A stretch of 64,000 bases of DNA from Carallia brachiata (Eukaryota; Streptophyta; Magnoliopsida; Malpighiales; Rhizophoraceae): the NCBI GenBank assembly GCA_021464245.1, contig JADCRB010000162.1, forward strand, positions 2,143,476 through 2,207,475, read 5' to 3'. The translations under genes and the position numbers were made by a program. Shown here piece after piece: positions 10,713-22,500 of this stretch (its first letter is position 1; each line of letters opens with the position of its first letter). A model generated the notes under the pieces. That model had not been told where the DNA came from, did no database searches, and was given only the letters and a program-made list of their open reading frames with translations.

Positions 10713-13700
10713 TCATATAGGATCTCGATGTTGTTGATCTGTGTCCCCATTGTTTCCATCATCTTCGTTCACATCTCGTTCTATGATGGTCTCCCCAGCT
10801 GTGCTGTCTGCTGGAGACATTTTCTCCGAGCCTGTTTTGCTCCCATCTGCAAAATTGTTGCTGGGCTCTGTTGCATTAACCACAGTTTCCTGCTTCTCCA
10901 TCATTCCTGATAGTGCTAAACTTGGAGACCACTCAAGAACATCATCTATTATGTTGGACATACGTTTCTGATACCTGCACAGATGTGGCTGGCACGTCAA
11001 ACAAATGCAATGCAAAAGCTCTCATTGGTGTTCCCTAGTAGGTGTGCGCATGAATGGTGTGGGAAAGAGGGGGGGAGGGCTTCAAGGAAGCAAGGAATCA
11101 CAAAAAAAAAACAGGAAAACTGAAACAAGTACCCAATGTCATAATAAAGGACAAAATTTACAGCTATTTTGAAAGTACCCTTATCCAAGATTTCTGTAAT
11201 CATATTATTCCACCGTTAAATATAAAGATTCGACCTCATGCAATCAAAGAAAGGTAGCTATTCATCAGCTACCAGCAAAAAAAATAAATGCACAAAAGGA
11301 CTGACCTAGCTCTAGCAGCTTCATCAGGGGCATGGTGCCTAAGCAGTAATACAACGAGAACTGCCACTACAGCATAGAAAACTCTCTTTGTCCACGTTGG
11401 TCGCTCCTCCTCATCTTTCTTGGGCCAGAAGCGGAATAATTCCCCCAATGTAGCTTCTTCAGCAAGGATGTTAGGGAAAAACCAAACACGCTTCCCAAGA
11501 ATGATATACAAGGCACCAAATACTGCAGCCCTCACTGCCAATCAGACAGAACACATTAATAACCTCATACCAACATCATGAAAAATTGATTCAAGACATC
11601 TACTAAAAACTGGCCAACAAATCTAGATTTGCACTCACAAAAAATATATACACGCATAAGGAACATAAAAATATTAATATTGATAGGTCCATATGTTTCA
11701 GGGATCTACGAAAATTTTGATGATTTTTAGGGTCCGTTTGTTTGTTAGAAAATAACTTGCTTTTGTAAAATATTTGCAGAAGAAAATGTTTTTAGTGAAA
11801 ATAATGATTTTTTCTTGTCATTCACTTAAAACACACTTAGTTTTTTTCCCAAAAAATAACTTTAGCTCAGAATAAGTGTAAGTTATTTTCCCTGAAAATC
11901 TCAAAAATTTCCCAAAATTTTCCATTGACTACTCATTTTATATGAAACAAATGCTGGAAAATGAAGAAAATTTTTTCCTGTAAAATATTTTACTGCAAAT
12001 AAACACATCCTAATTGCTGCTACTATCCTAGCCCTTCAGATAGGGAGAAGTGTTCAACAAAGATGCAGGTTGGACAATTCCAGACCTTCAGGAAGGCAAG
12101 TTTTCCGTGCAGAGGACAGGACGAGAGAGATAGTTTAACCATAAAAAATATGAGAAGTAGACCATGTATCAATTAGTCCCTGCCAGTCCATGTTCACACT
12201 CCACATACAAAAATTAAGGCATGGAAATTGCAATTGCTAATAATTAAGATCCTTTCTGATGGTTCTTCCCCCTAATTCCTTTCTCATTGACCCACTCGGA
12301 ATTCTCAACAAGAAAAATGGGTAGTTCTAGCAGAAGCTGCATAACCACCAAATACAGAACACAACAGTGTTGCATAGAACCAAAAGGTTACGAGTCTCAA
12401 GACCGATGCAAACAAGTAGCTAATGGTACATATCTGAATTTACAGACAGCATAAGATCATTAAATTTGTACAACCCCAGCGCATAAAATTGTGACTGTTG
12501 ACCACAAGCAGGAAATACAACCAGGAATTGGGAAGTAGGATACTCAATACAGGCAGAATAAACAGTAAATCCAGAGCACAAATTGAGTACAGCAATACTT
12601 ACCTAAAAGCAAGGAGAGAATAAGCAAAAGAACGCCCGCACACGAGTACAGAATCATTAGTTTGCACCAATGGGGATACACGGGAAACAAGCAAATTGCT
12701 AGAGTCAACACAGGCCAAAAAAATGAGAGAAGTGTTTGCCACAGAGGATGCCGTTTTACAAATGTCCAAGCAAAGAAGGCATCATTGTCTGAAAAGACTT
12801 GCTCCTACAAAATAGTTGGAAATTTAAGTATCTTATACCATCAGTTGCAAGACTAATAAACGCATCCAAGTGTCAGACGCAAACATCTTACAGGGAATAT
12901 CTCTAAATGTGCGGGCCAGGTAGATAACTTCTTTTTCCCGGGACGAAGAGTTTTGACCACACGATCACATCGTACCAAAAGGTTCTTCCTCAATAAAATG
13001 TTGGCAATTTCTTCAACCTCCAGATTTTTATCTAATTCCAATGTATCTTTAACCTCTGGATGATTTTTCAGAAAACTAACAAAATCCTTCCCCCTAAAAT
13101 ATTCAACACGGGTCTCCTGTAAAACAGCCCATCGAGATACCAAATTTTTGTTGTCCCTCACCTTCTCGGCAAACAACTGAAACACATCCTTCTTTGCAGC
13201 TTGTTTCTAAAGAATAAAACAAGCACACAGAATAAGCTATCAAGTCCCCGTACACAAATAATCACCCAAAGAGAATCCCAATAATCAGTAATACAAATCA
13301 ATGACCACAAAATTGAAAAAGGAAAAAGCAATCATTTTGACATTAAAAACAGCTGCTACAAACGTATTTAGAAAAAAAAAAAAAAAATCATCGCTGCAAT
13401 TCAGGCAATTTGCAGATTTATTCAAGCGCTTTACTTTATCCTTTTTCGCTTCTAACATACAGCCCCATAAGTAAAAATCAAAACTTTACACAAACCAACG
13501 TCAAAAAATTCGAAACTTTACACAAACCAACGTCAAAAAACGAAACTTTAAAATAAAGAATTGATGAAAATTTGTTAACTCCAAATTTCAAACGATATGC
13601 TTCAATCAGGAAGTCCAAGAGAGAATGCCACATTTTCCATTTATGCCTTGAATTCGATATAAATGCACCGGTATGTAAAACCCTAGATTAGATCAAAGGG

Positions 13701-13838
13701 CAAGAAAAGGGGAGAGAGAGAGAGAGAGGGCAAAACCCTAGGAGGGGTATCGGAGTTGGGATCTCTGGTGCCGTTTTGAACGGCGGCTGCCATTGATCTT
13801 CGCACCCTTTTCTTGTCTGCTACACCCGCTTTCTTCAT
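10713..13838 (-). CDS. SEC62: Translocation protein SEC62
   Basis: ER membrane protein of the Sec61/Sec63 post-translational translocon. Exons on the minus strand: 13838-13737, 13206-12892, 12804-12603, 11534-11306, 10974-10713; phases agree and give 369 aa, normal for plant SEC62. The start is the ATG whose product begins MKKAGVADKKRVRRS, matching the basic N-terminus of plant homologues; the ATG 15 codons later is less likely. A soluble N-domain (about 35-155) contains 'ETRVEYFRGKDFVSF' and 'RPGKKKLSTWPAHLEIF'. Hydrophobic segments follow at about 163-206 and 258-272, with 'GKRVWFFPNILAEEATL' between them. The C-terminal tail is acidic and includes 'YQKRMSNIIDDVLEWSPSLALSG'. The second-last intron (11535-12602) holds a MITE. 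A complete hAT transposon begins only about 160 bp upstream of the ATG, so the native promoter is displaced or replaced. Confidence 0.95.
11728..12012. mobile_element. hAT-like MITE inside a SEC62 intron
   Basis: About 285 bp bounded by imperfect inverted ends: TAGGGTCCGTTTGTTTG on the left, and a right end whose reverse complement is TAGGATGTGTTTATTTG. Such 'GGGTCCGTTTG' ends are typical of short hAT-type elements in plants. The interior is A/T-rich and palindromic (runs around 'aaaatattt'), with no coding capacity. I could not fix a clean 8-bp duplication. Confidence 0.6.
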
Positions 13839-13990
13839 CTCTCTTCTCTTCTATGTGTTTCTCTGAAATTCCTATGTTTTGTGTTTTTGTGCGTGATTTT
13901 CCTTTTTTTTTTTTTTTTTTTTTTGCCTTCTTTGTTTGTAATGGGATTCTATTATTCTATGTAATAATGACCCACAATGCCTCTGCTGTG

Positions 13991-13998
13991 TAAAGGAC
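13991..13998. repeat. Left target-site duplication of hAT element
   Basis: TAAAGGAC, repeated exactly at 18105-18112. Identity extends two bases further to the left (TG), making 10 matching bases. Eight bases is the usual hAT duplication length. Confidence 0.8.
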
Positions 13999-14008
13999 CC
14001 TCGTTGTT

Positions 14009-14170
14009 AAACCTGGACCGGACCGACCGGTTCAACTAGTTAGATCGGTGACCGGTCTTAGGTCCGGTCCGGTCTAGGCAATAAAATAGGGGGTAAGATG
14101 GACCGAGGAAAAACCGGTCGACCGGCCGGTTCGACCGGTGAATCGGTCTAGGTCGACCGATTTTCCCGGT
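14009..14170. repeat. Left subterminal ACCGGT/GACCGG repeat array
   Basis: About a dozen overlapping copies of ACCGGT, GACCGG and GGTCCGG words in both orientations. A shorter counterpart is at about 18000-18090. This is the usual place for transposase-binding motifs in hAT elements. Confidence 0.65.
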
Positions 14171-15227
14171 TTAATTAAAAAAATAAAAAAAAGAAAAGAA
14201 AAAGGGAAACGAAGTCATTTTATTATTCCCAACCGATCTAAAATCTCTAAAATCAATTTTCCTTCAAAACCTAGCCGTTCAACGCTTCAACTTCTCTTCT
14301 GTCTTCAAGTTCTAGCCTCGACCACACTTTTTAATCTTCTTTCGCCTGAAAGCCCATAAATCTCCATTGTTTAGCTCTCTTTTACCTCTCTTTCTGTCTC
14401 ATATAGCCCTCTCTACAGTATCCACCGAAGCCAGCCGAGCTAGCAACGAGGTTTTGAATCTTTGTTTCCCAAGTAAGTAGATACAGAGCTGTTAATTTTC
14501 TTCTTACCCTCTTCTAATTTGGTTGATTTCCTGCCCTATCAATCACTTACATAAACCACAACTTCATAATTGCTTAGTTAATATTTTATAATTATACTCC
14601 TAAATTGAAAACTATTGAATTGATTTATTTCATTATTTCCTCATCGTTTCCTTGTTCTTTGTTTCACTAAGAAGCACGCTAGGCATTAAAAATTCGTCCA
14701 CACGTGAGATTGATTTATTCTATATGTTGTGCTTGAGCATCGCTGACAAGGGCTTGATTTTGTTATAATTATACCCATCAGAACAAAACAAAAGAGAATT
14801 TGGTTAGATTCACTGTAATTGCAGTCCAAGATTTTACATTGTAGATAATGGACGACGTTGCTAGAATTCAGTGTAGATAACTGTGACGAATACGGTATAT
14901 GTGGCTTTTTTTTAATTTTTTTTCATAGACTAATGACTAGTTAATTGTTAAAGGAAGCCATGTTTAGTTACTGAGAATTGCTGTTTTCATTGTATATACC
15001 ATCAATTTTATTTTCAACATGATTGTTTGATCGAGAATCCAAAATTTCAATATAAAAATGTCCTTGCTTGGTTCTTCTGTTGTGAACAACAAAAATAATG
15101 TTGATTCTCTCCAGCCTTTTATTGGTCAATAGCTTTAGTATTTTCCTGAAGATTGTTATTTTTTTGTAAACAATTGATAGTTTGATACTTTCTCAAATTA
15201 TACTAATTCTAATTTTCTTACTAGATA

Positions 15228-17841
15228 ATGGAGAATTCAAATGCTCAATCTCAATCATCTGAAAAGCAATCAACGTCCACACCAAACAGTCAATCCGTTC
15301 GTCAAGCATCTGATCCTGGATGGGAGCATTGTACTAAATATAAAGGGGTGGATGGTAAAGTTGTTTATACTTGTCTTTATTGTAGTAGTAATTTCAAGGG
15401 TGGAGGAATTCATGGAATGAAACAACATCTTGCTGGAATTAGAGGTCAAGTTGCACCTTGTAAAAAAGTTCCTCATGATGTTAGAGTGCGAATCAATGAC
15501 TATATTAATCAAGCATCCCAACAGAGAAAAGAAGATAAAGAGGCTATTAAAAATATGTATGGTGATGATGCTTCTGATTATGAATTGGAAGAAAAAGAGG
15601 ATGATGTGGTGGAAGTAAGTACTTCTAAAGGAAAACAAATTTTGCAAAATAAGAAGAAAAAAAAAGCTAATAATGGGATTGAGAGCTTTTTTGCTCCTAG
15701 GACAACTCCTGGATCTCAACCAAGTTTAAAGAGTGTTTTGGCTGGGAAAGAGGCTAAAAAGAGAGCTGATATGGCATGGGCTAGGTGGTTTTGTGATGCT
15801 TGTATTCCATTTAATACTTTGCATTCACCTTATTTTCAAATTGCATTGGATGCTAGTCTTGCAATCGGACCTGGGTATAAATCTCCATCTTATAATGATG
15901 TGCGTATTAATTTGTTAAGGGAATGCAAAAAAGAGTGTCAATTACTTGTTGATTCTTATAGAGCCAAGTGGGCTTCAAGTGGATGCACTATAATGGCAGA
16001 TGGTTGGAAAGATCAAAGAGATAGAACATTGATTAATTTTTTGGTATATTGCTCGGATGGAATTTCATTTATAAAATCTGTTGATGCCTCTGATGTTGTC
16101 AAAGATGCTCAAACTTTGTGCAACTTGTTTTCAGAAATAGTAGAATGGGTTGGTCCTCCTAATGTTGTTCATGTTGTCACGGATAATACATCCAATTATG
16201 TAGCTGCTGGAAAATTGCTTCATGAGAAATATGAGCATATTTACTGGTCTCCTTGTGCTGCTTATTGCTTAAATCTCATTTTAAAGGATATTGGTAACAT
16301 GCCTCAAATAGTTGACCTTGCCTCACGTGCTGCTGCTATTACACGATTTGTGTACAATCATTCTTTCTTTTTGGCCTTGTTGAGAAAGAAACATGATTGG
16401 AAAGAAATTGTGCGTCCTGGACCAACTCGATTTGCTACTACTTTTATTACATTGAAAAGCATTTATGATCACAAGCAAATTTTGCAAAACTTTGTGACTT
16501 GCAAAACTTTTACAAGTCATAAACTTGCAAAAAGCACAGAAGGAAAGGCTGTCACTTCCATTATCTTAGACAACAAATTTTGGGAAGATTGCTTGGTAAT
16601 TGTGAAGATTGTTGGTCCAATCATAAGGTTATTGCGTATTGTTGATTCTGATGAAAAACCTTCTTTGGGCTATATTTATGAGGGCATGTATAGAGTTATT
16701 GAGAGAATTAAGAAAATTTTTATGAACAAGACAAGATTCTATACACCTTTTACACAAGTGATTGAGCGACGTTGGGATAAGCATTTTATGGAAGACCTAC
16801 ATGCAGCAGCATATTTTCTCAACCCAGCTTTCATTTATGAGGAAGATTTCTGTGAGACAGTTCAAGTTATGAATGGTCTCTATGGGTTGCTTGAAATTAA
16901 AAGTATTTGTGATGATGAGATCTCAGCGATGAAGGAAATTCGAATATATCGAGAACGTCAAGGAAACTTTAATAGACAGGCCGCTCGTAATTCTACCAAA
17001 ACAATTCAACCTGGTAAGTTGTGAATTGTTGTATTTAATTTTTGACTACATTAGAATTGTATTGGTTGATAATTCCTTTATTTTGAAATGTAGATAAATG
17101 GTGGAGGTTATTTGGACATGGTGCTCCTAATTTGCAAAAAATTGCAGTTCGCATCCTTAGTCAAACAGCTGCTTCTTCGGGATGTGAACGAAATTGGAGT
17201 GTATTTGAGCGTATTCACACCAAAAAAAGAAATATATTAGAGCATCAGAGACTTAATGATCTTGTCTATGTCACTTATAACTTAAAGTTAAAGCACAGGT
17301 ATATTAGTTTTTTTTGTGAGAATTTTTTATTCTCTTTATAGTATAGTTATATTAGTTAATTATTTGATTTATTTTATATTTTTATGTATATTTTTGCAGA
17401 CTTCATTCTAATAAGAAATCGTACGATCCCATTGATTATGAGTGCATTGACAAGACCGATTTTTGGATTGAGGAAGAGGACTCACCTCAAGAACTTGACT
17501 GTGAAGAGTTGGAAAGAGAGCTTTATGAGGAATGTGCAAATCCTAACTCAAATAATGGTACTCATAATTAGTGAATAATTTATAAAATTTGTTAAGTAAA
17601 GAATTTTATGACACATAGAAATAATTCTCTTTATATATTTGTATTTTAATATTTTTAAAGTTCTTGATTATTTATTTTGTCTATTTTAGATGGAAGCGAC
17701 AAATGTGGCGACTTTGTTGATCCAGAGATGCTTGATATGGATTCATTTGATTTTGGTCATCGTTTTGGTGCTGAAAATATTATTGGAAGTGAAATTGGAC
17801 TGCATATTCACGAGAGTGATGATGATAGATCTCTACCATAA
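15228..17841 (+). CDS. hAT transposase, BED zinc finger, unbroken frame
   Basis: Cut-and-paste transposase of the surrounding hAT element. Exons 15228-17013, 17094-17298, 17400-17557 and 17690-17841 join in phase to 766 aa. A BED-type zinc finger near the N-terminus has C49, C52, H67 and C78. A Lys-rich linker is followed by the DUF659/RNase H-like core with candidate catalytic Asp258 ('MADGWKD') and Asp319 ('VVTDNTSNY'). The C-terminal hAT dimerisation region 'SQTAASSGCERNWSVFERIHT' contains Glu627. The last two short exons encode an acidic tail. One oddity is that the conserved CxxH motif after the second Asp reads C343-A-A-Y346, with Tyr replacing His, which may impair catalysis. No stop or frameshift was found, so the copy is either young or under selection. 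A domesticated gene is possible but less likely given intact terminal repeats. Confidence 0.9.
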
Positions 17842-18104
17842 CTATCTTGTTTTTATGTTTTTTGGACTTGGGAGCATATAAACATTTCTAAGAATTTGTT
17901 TTAATTTATATATTGTATTACATTTCTTTGTTAATTTTTTTTTAATATTTTCTCTTTGTATTTTACATTATAGGATAATTTTTTACATTATAATTCTTAA
18001 AACGGGTTCTACCGGTTCAATTTCTAGTTTAACCGGTTGAACCGGTTCGACCTTGAACTACTAATCTTTCCAGTTCAATGACCGGTCCGATTCTGACAAT
18101 ATTG

Positions 18105-18112
18105 TAAAGGAC
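18105..18112. repeat. Right target-site duplication of hAT element
   Basis: TAAAGGAC, identical to 13991-13998. Sequence to its right was next to the SEC62 start before insertion and probably holds the original SEC62 promoter. Confidence 0.8.
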
Positions 18113-19091
18113 AGCAATTAATTGATTTTTGTGGTTAGTGAGCGAGTGTGCGGCTGACATGGGTTGCTTTGACCTTTGTTTGGGACAAAAAGGTGAGAGA
18201 AACAAACGTAGGAACGACGAAAGTGCGAGAATAAATGTTAAAATGGAAGGATATATTTTATTTTTTTATATTTTAGAGAGTGTAATATAAAAAAAGTTAA
18301 AAATATTTTATTTAAAAATAAATAAAAAAATAAAAAATAATGTGTATTATAATATCAATTTTATTATTAACATTATTTTTAAGAAAAAAATTTTATTTGC
18401 ATATAATATCAAACTTGGGAAGTTATTATTGACAAATATTAATGAATTTAATTTTGTATGGTGTGGGCACATGACAATGCCTTTTTTATTATTATTATTT
18501 TTTTTACAATGCCCTTTAGATTGTGAAAATCGAATGGACTGTATATGAACACAAAAATTCGAACCAAAAAATAATTCATGACCATTTGGGGGTAGTTTGG
18601 TTTTTTTATAAATTAATTGAAGTAAACAATCACTTTTCTTTTTTTTTTTTTGTCTAAGATCATCTAGTGTCCAGTTCAATAGCTTGACTAATTTAAACTG
18701 ATTTGAACAAGACTTTAAAAATTGATAAAAGTCTTTCAGTAAATATTTAACACAACTGTATTTTAAAGAATTTAAATTCTGAGACTTTTAATTAAACAAT
18801 AATAAATTTTTACTATTCACACCAACGCTTATAGATAACAATCACTTCTCCTGCAGTCTTGGGTGGAACGGGAAATGTGGGCCAGCGAGGAATTTGGTAC
18901 TGCTTTCCACCCTTCCACGTGGCAATGCATTTGCTCCCAAACACAAGAAATTGGGGTATTACACGCAAACTCCTCTCCCTCTGCACCAATTCCAGCGTCC
19001 CAAACAAGCTGTTATAGTGAGCGAAGATTAGTACCCAATAGTATCCTGCTATGTCTGCATAGTTTAAATGAAAAACAATAATAAATACCGT
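18113..19091. other. Intergenic: former SEC62 upstream region
   Basis: Mostly AT-rich. The first 150 bp would have been the native SEC62 upstream sequence. At about 18800-19060 there is a less AT-rich patch with an open minus-strand frame. It contains text such as 'VIPQFLVFGSKCIATWKGGK' and looks protein-like, but I do not recognise it; it could be an exon scrap. Confidence 0.4.
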
Positions 19092-19282
19092 AAAAATTAT
19101 ATCATAAAATATATTAAAATATATAATTATAAAAATAATTAACAATTTTTTTAATTTAAAATATATTAAAATATATAATTATAAAAATAATTAATAATTT
19201 TTTTAATTTTATTAAATTAAAAAAATTTGTTAATTATTTTTATAATTATATATTTTAATATATTTCATAATATAATTTAAAA
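19092..19282. repeat. Long AT-rich inverted repeat, probable MITE
   Basis: A unit of about 52 bp ('aaaatatattaaaatatata...' through 'tttttttaattt') occurs twice in direct orientation (about 19106-19157 and 19159-19209). It then occurs once inverted (about 19211-19266) with nearly perfect complementarity, and the outer arms extend the match. A transcript would fold into a long hairpin. No coding content and no certain target duplication. Confidence 0.65.
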
Positions 19283-19299
19283 ATATTTACTATTACTCT

Positions 19300-19541
19300 T
19301 ATGGTGTGTTTGGATAGATAAAAAGTAAATAGAAAAAAATGATTAAAAAATAATACAGTAATAATAATATTATAATTAATAAAAAGTAATAATTAAAAAA
19401 TTATAAAAAAATAAATAATAATTTATGAGAGAAAAATAAAAATTAATTTTTTTAATTGACAAAAAATGAATAAATAAATAAATTATACTTCCCTTTTATT
19501 TTCTTTTCTTTTTCCTTTAGAAAGTTACCAAACACAGCCTT
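19300..19541. mobile_element. Short hAT-like MITE
   Basis: About 240 bp with inverted ends: left ATGGTGTGTTTGGATA, right end whose reverse complement is AGGCTGTGTTTGGTAA. The 'GGTGTGTTTGG' end is common in plant hAT-type MITEs. The A/T-rich interior has no coding potential. It starts only about 18 bp after the neighbouring hairpin repeat. Confidence 0.6.
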
Positions 19542-22500
19542 CATGTTAAGCCCACCACAGCATGGGAGCTTTTAGCGGGTTCTTTTTGGCTTATTTCTTT
19601 TGTTTTTTTTGTAAATAGGGAAGAGATTGGGACCCGAATATTATATTTCGATGGTGCCTCTCAACAACCAATAAAAATACAATCATTTGTTGCGTTAAAT
19701 TTTAAAAAAAAAAGAAGAAAATATATTTTTTTTCATATATAATATATAAAATCTATATTTTAAATTCTATAATAACACTCATTTAATTTTATATTTAAAA
19801 AAATATTTTTTCAAAAAAATTTAATATAATTATATTTAAAATGTAATTAGTAGCATTTTGTTGGTGTCGTCTAGACAAATTCGTCCGGACGCCACCTTTA
19901 GTGTGAAAATTACGTCTTTCTAAATATTTTAATTCTAAACTAATTGATTTGGAGGAAATAGACAGTTGAAAAAAAAATTAAGGAGATCCAACAAACCCTT
20001 AAACTTCATTTGTTAATATATTGTCACTGTCATTTAAAATATAAACTTATGGCTTGGTTTGGCTTATTTCAGTTCATGTTCTAACTCTCTTTTCGGCTCG
20101 AGCAATACTCAATTTGCTGTGTCTTTAAAAACTATTTGTTTTTTATTTTTCTCATTTGAGTATTCTATGTGATTTTACGTATATAATTTCAAAATAATTA
20201 CATAATTTTATTAACAATATCTGTCGATTTATCTTTTTATTTTTATTTTTTAAATTTAATAATTTAATAACTCGTCTTACTATATAATTACTTTTAAAAT
20301 ACTTAAATAAACTTCTTATTTATCATGTGCAATAGATTTGTAAGAAGATTATGCTCTCTTAGTGGGGAAAACATTGTCTTTGTAGTTTGTACAACCCATT
20401 TTTTATTTTGAAGAGATTGGAAGTTAAAGTTTCCAATATTTTGACTCTTTTTATGCAGGTTCCCACGTATTCAAATGCTTTCTCTACAAGAAGCAGCCAT
20501 TAACATCAACTCCAATCCCTAACTCTCTTTCACTGCCTACTTGAAGAGATTCACTTGGTTTGCGCATGGAGATTGTCCAGTTCCCAAGAAAACAAGCGCC
20601 ACTAAATTTCATTCCCCATCCTTTTTTTTTTTTTTTTCTTTTGGTGCAGTAAACTATATGATTGATGCATAACATGAAGCAATCTTTTTTCTTTATTCAT
20701 AATATAGATTCCCTGTATTAAAAGTCATAAAACCCAACCCGATCTAATTGGTTTGATCGGTGATCCGATGACCCGGCTATTGAATCGAGTCAAGATAGTC
20801 AAAAAACCGTTTGGATATTTGATTCGGAAAAACCTAGTCAATTCGGTTGGATTTTTGAAACCTAGTAACCCAGTAATTAGATCACTCTTTTAAGTAAAAA
20901 AATTTAAAAAAAAATTGAAAGATTTTAATACATTTTAATGTCCTGAAGAAAAGATTCTTTTTCTTTATTTGGGTTTAAAAAAATATTATAAAACTAATAA
21001 TTTATTCCTACATATAAAAGAAATTAAACACTATTTTAAACATTAATACGGTTAAATTAACTATTAACCCACTGATTAAACCAATAATTTGTTGACCCAA
21101 TCCTTTGTCGGGCCGTTCTCCTTGAGAGGTTTAATCACTTTTTAACACAATTATTCCCGACAGGTTCAACCTTTTCTGTCTTGTATTAACCATCAAGTGT
21201 TTAATTATTGGACTGTCTCCTAGAAGCTGCAATTTATTTTCTAGCCATTCAAAAGTAAGATACTTCAAAGGTCCATTGCCAGCACAGCTTATGTAGAACT
21301 CCAGCTTCCTTCCCAACATCTTAATTTAATTTGATCTGCTTTTCTTGGTTTGATTTGCTGCTTCATAGATGAAACTTACAAGATATCGAAGACAAAACAA
21401 AAGTAGTGACATCGGAAGTTCCAGATTCTGTCAGCAAAAAATCAAATAAATTGAGACAAGTTTTGGGTCACATTGACAGTCTTTTTGATAAATTGGATGT
21501 TGTAGTAAAAGGCTTTTTAATCCCTTCCCATCAACAGTCCTTTGATTAGATTAAAATCTGATCATAACCCCTTTTTTTTTTTTAAACACATGATCATATC
21601 CCATTTTAGGACATAAAAACATATGCTATTAAATCCTGTCATCCCCTGGGAGACTAAACTACAAACATGAGAGATTGCAGGCGGCAAAGAAAGTGGACCA
21701 CAATATAACTGAATCGGGCTTGGTCTGAAAGATGGGCCAGAGCCTAGAATGGATCACTAGTCTTAAGCTCAGAGTTCATTTGGAAGGACAACCTTTTTTA
21801 TTTACATGAAAAGAAAAAGAAATAAAATAAAATAAAATAAAAGAGGTTGAACATTTATATTAATAGGTGAAAAAAACGCTCTTCAACTATTAGGTGAGGA
21901 GTTCACTTTCCATCAACTTCATTCCCCATTCTCTTATATGCCCATTAGGAATTCCCGTAAACTAAAAAAATAGAAAGAAAAAAATAAAATTAACTAATAT
22001 TAATGATGGGCGCTAACAATATTGCCAAATTTGTTTTTTCCCTTCATTAATTTTTCTTGAACTCGTCTTATAAAACACTCTCTCGTTAGCTAATGTTAAA
22101 CATAAAACTCATTGAGTCCCTTTTACTTATTTTAACATTTTTTGATTATAAATTGAAAGGACAAACACATAACAAGTGAATGGGTTACACACATATCGAA
22201 GATATCAAAAAGGATATAATTAATTACATCTAAAAAAAGGATATAATTATCCATAATAAAGAATGGATTTTTTAAAAAAGCTTTTTGGTTGGGGATGTTT
22301 AAACAAATTTCGCCGGCCATATTAACAAAGTCGGAGCACGATGACAATTTTTAGTTTTTGAAGATGCCAAAAAAAAAAAACTATAAAACACAACTTGGGC
22401 AATTAAATTGAAGTGAGAAAAAAATAAAAAAACGGTAAAAAGAATTTTTTTTTTTTCCCTTTCAGTTTCAGGAAAAAGAAACAATGGAAACCGAGGATTC

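Larger units (their letters stand above)
13999..18104 (+). mobile_element. Complete hAT superfamily transposon (about 4.1 kb)
   Basis: An autonomous-type DNA transposon. Left and right ends form an imperfect 25-bp inverted repeat: CCTCGTTGTTAAACC.GGACCGG.C against CAATATTGTCAGAAT.GGACCGG.C, 15 of 25 matches including TTGT and GGACCGG. It is flanked by the perfect 8-bp duplication TAAAGGAC. The first 170 bp and last 100 bp are packed with ACCGGT, GACCGG and CCGGTC words, likely subterminal transposase-binding sites. Between them is one four-exon transposase gene with no broken frames. The exact duplication and open frame suggest insertion was recent on an evolutionary scale. The left end lies in the 5' flank of SEC62. 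Confidence 0.9.

Noticed and set aside
15270..15719. 149-codon minus-strand open frame inside the hAT transposase
   Set aside because: Antisense shadow of the transposase exon. Its Ser/Phe-rich text reflects reverse reading of a Lys/Glu-rich frame, with no family features.
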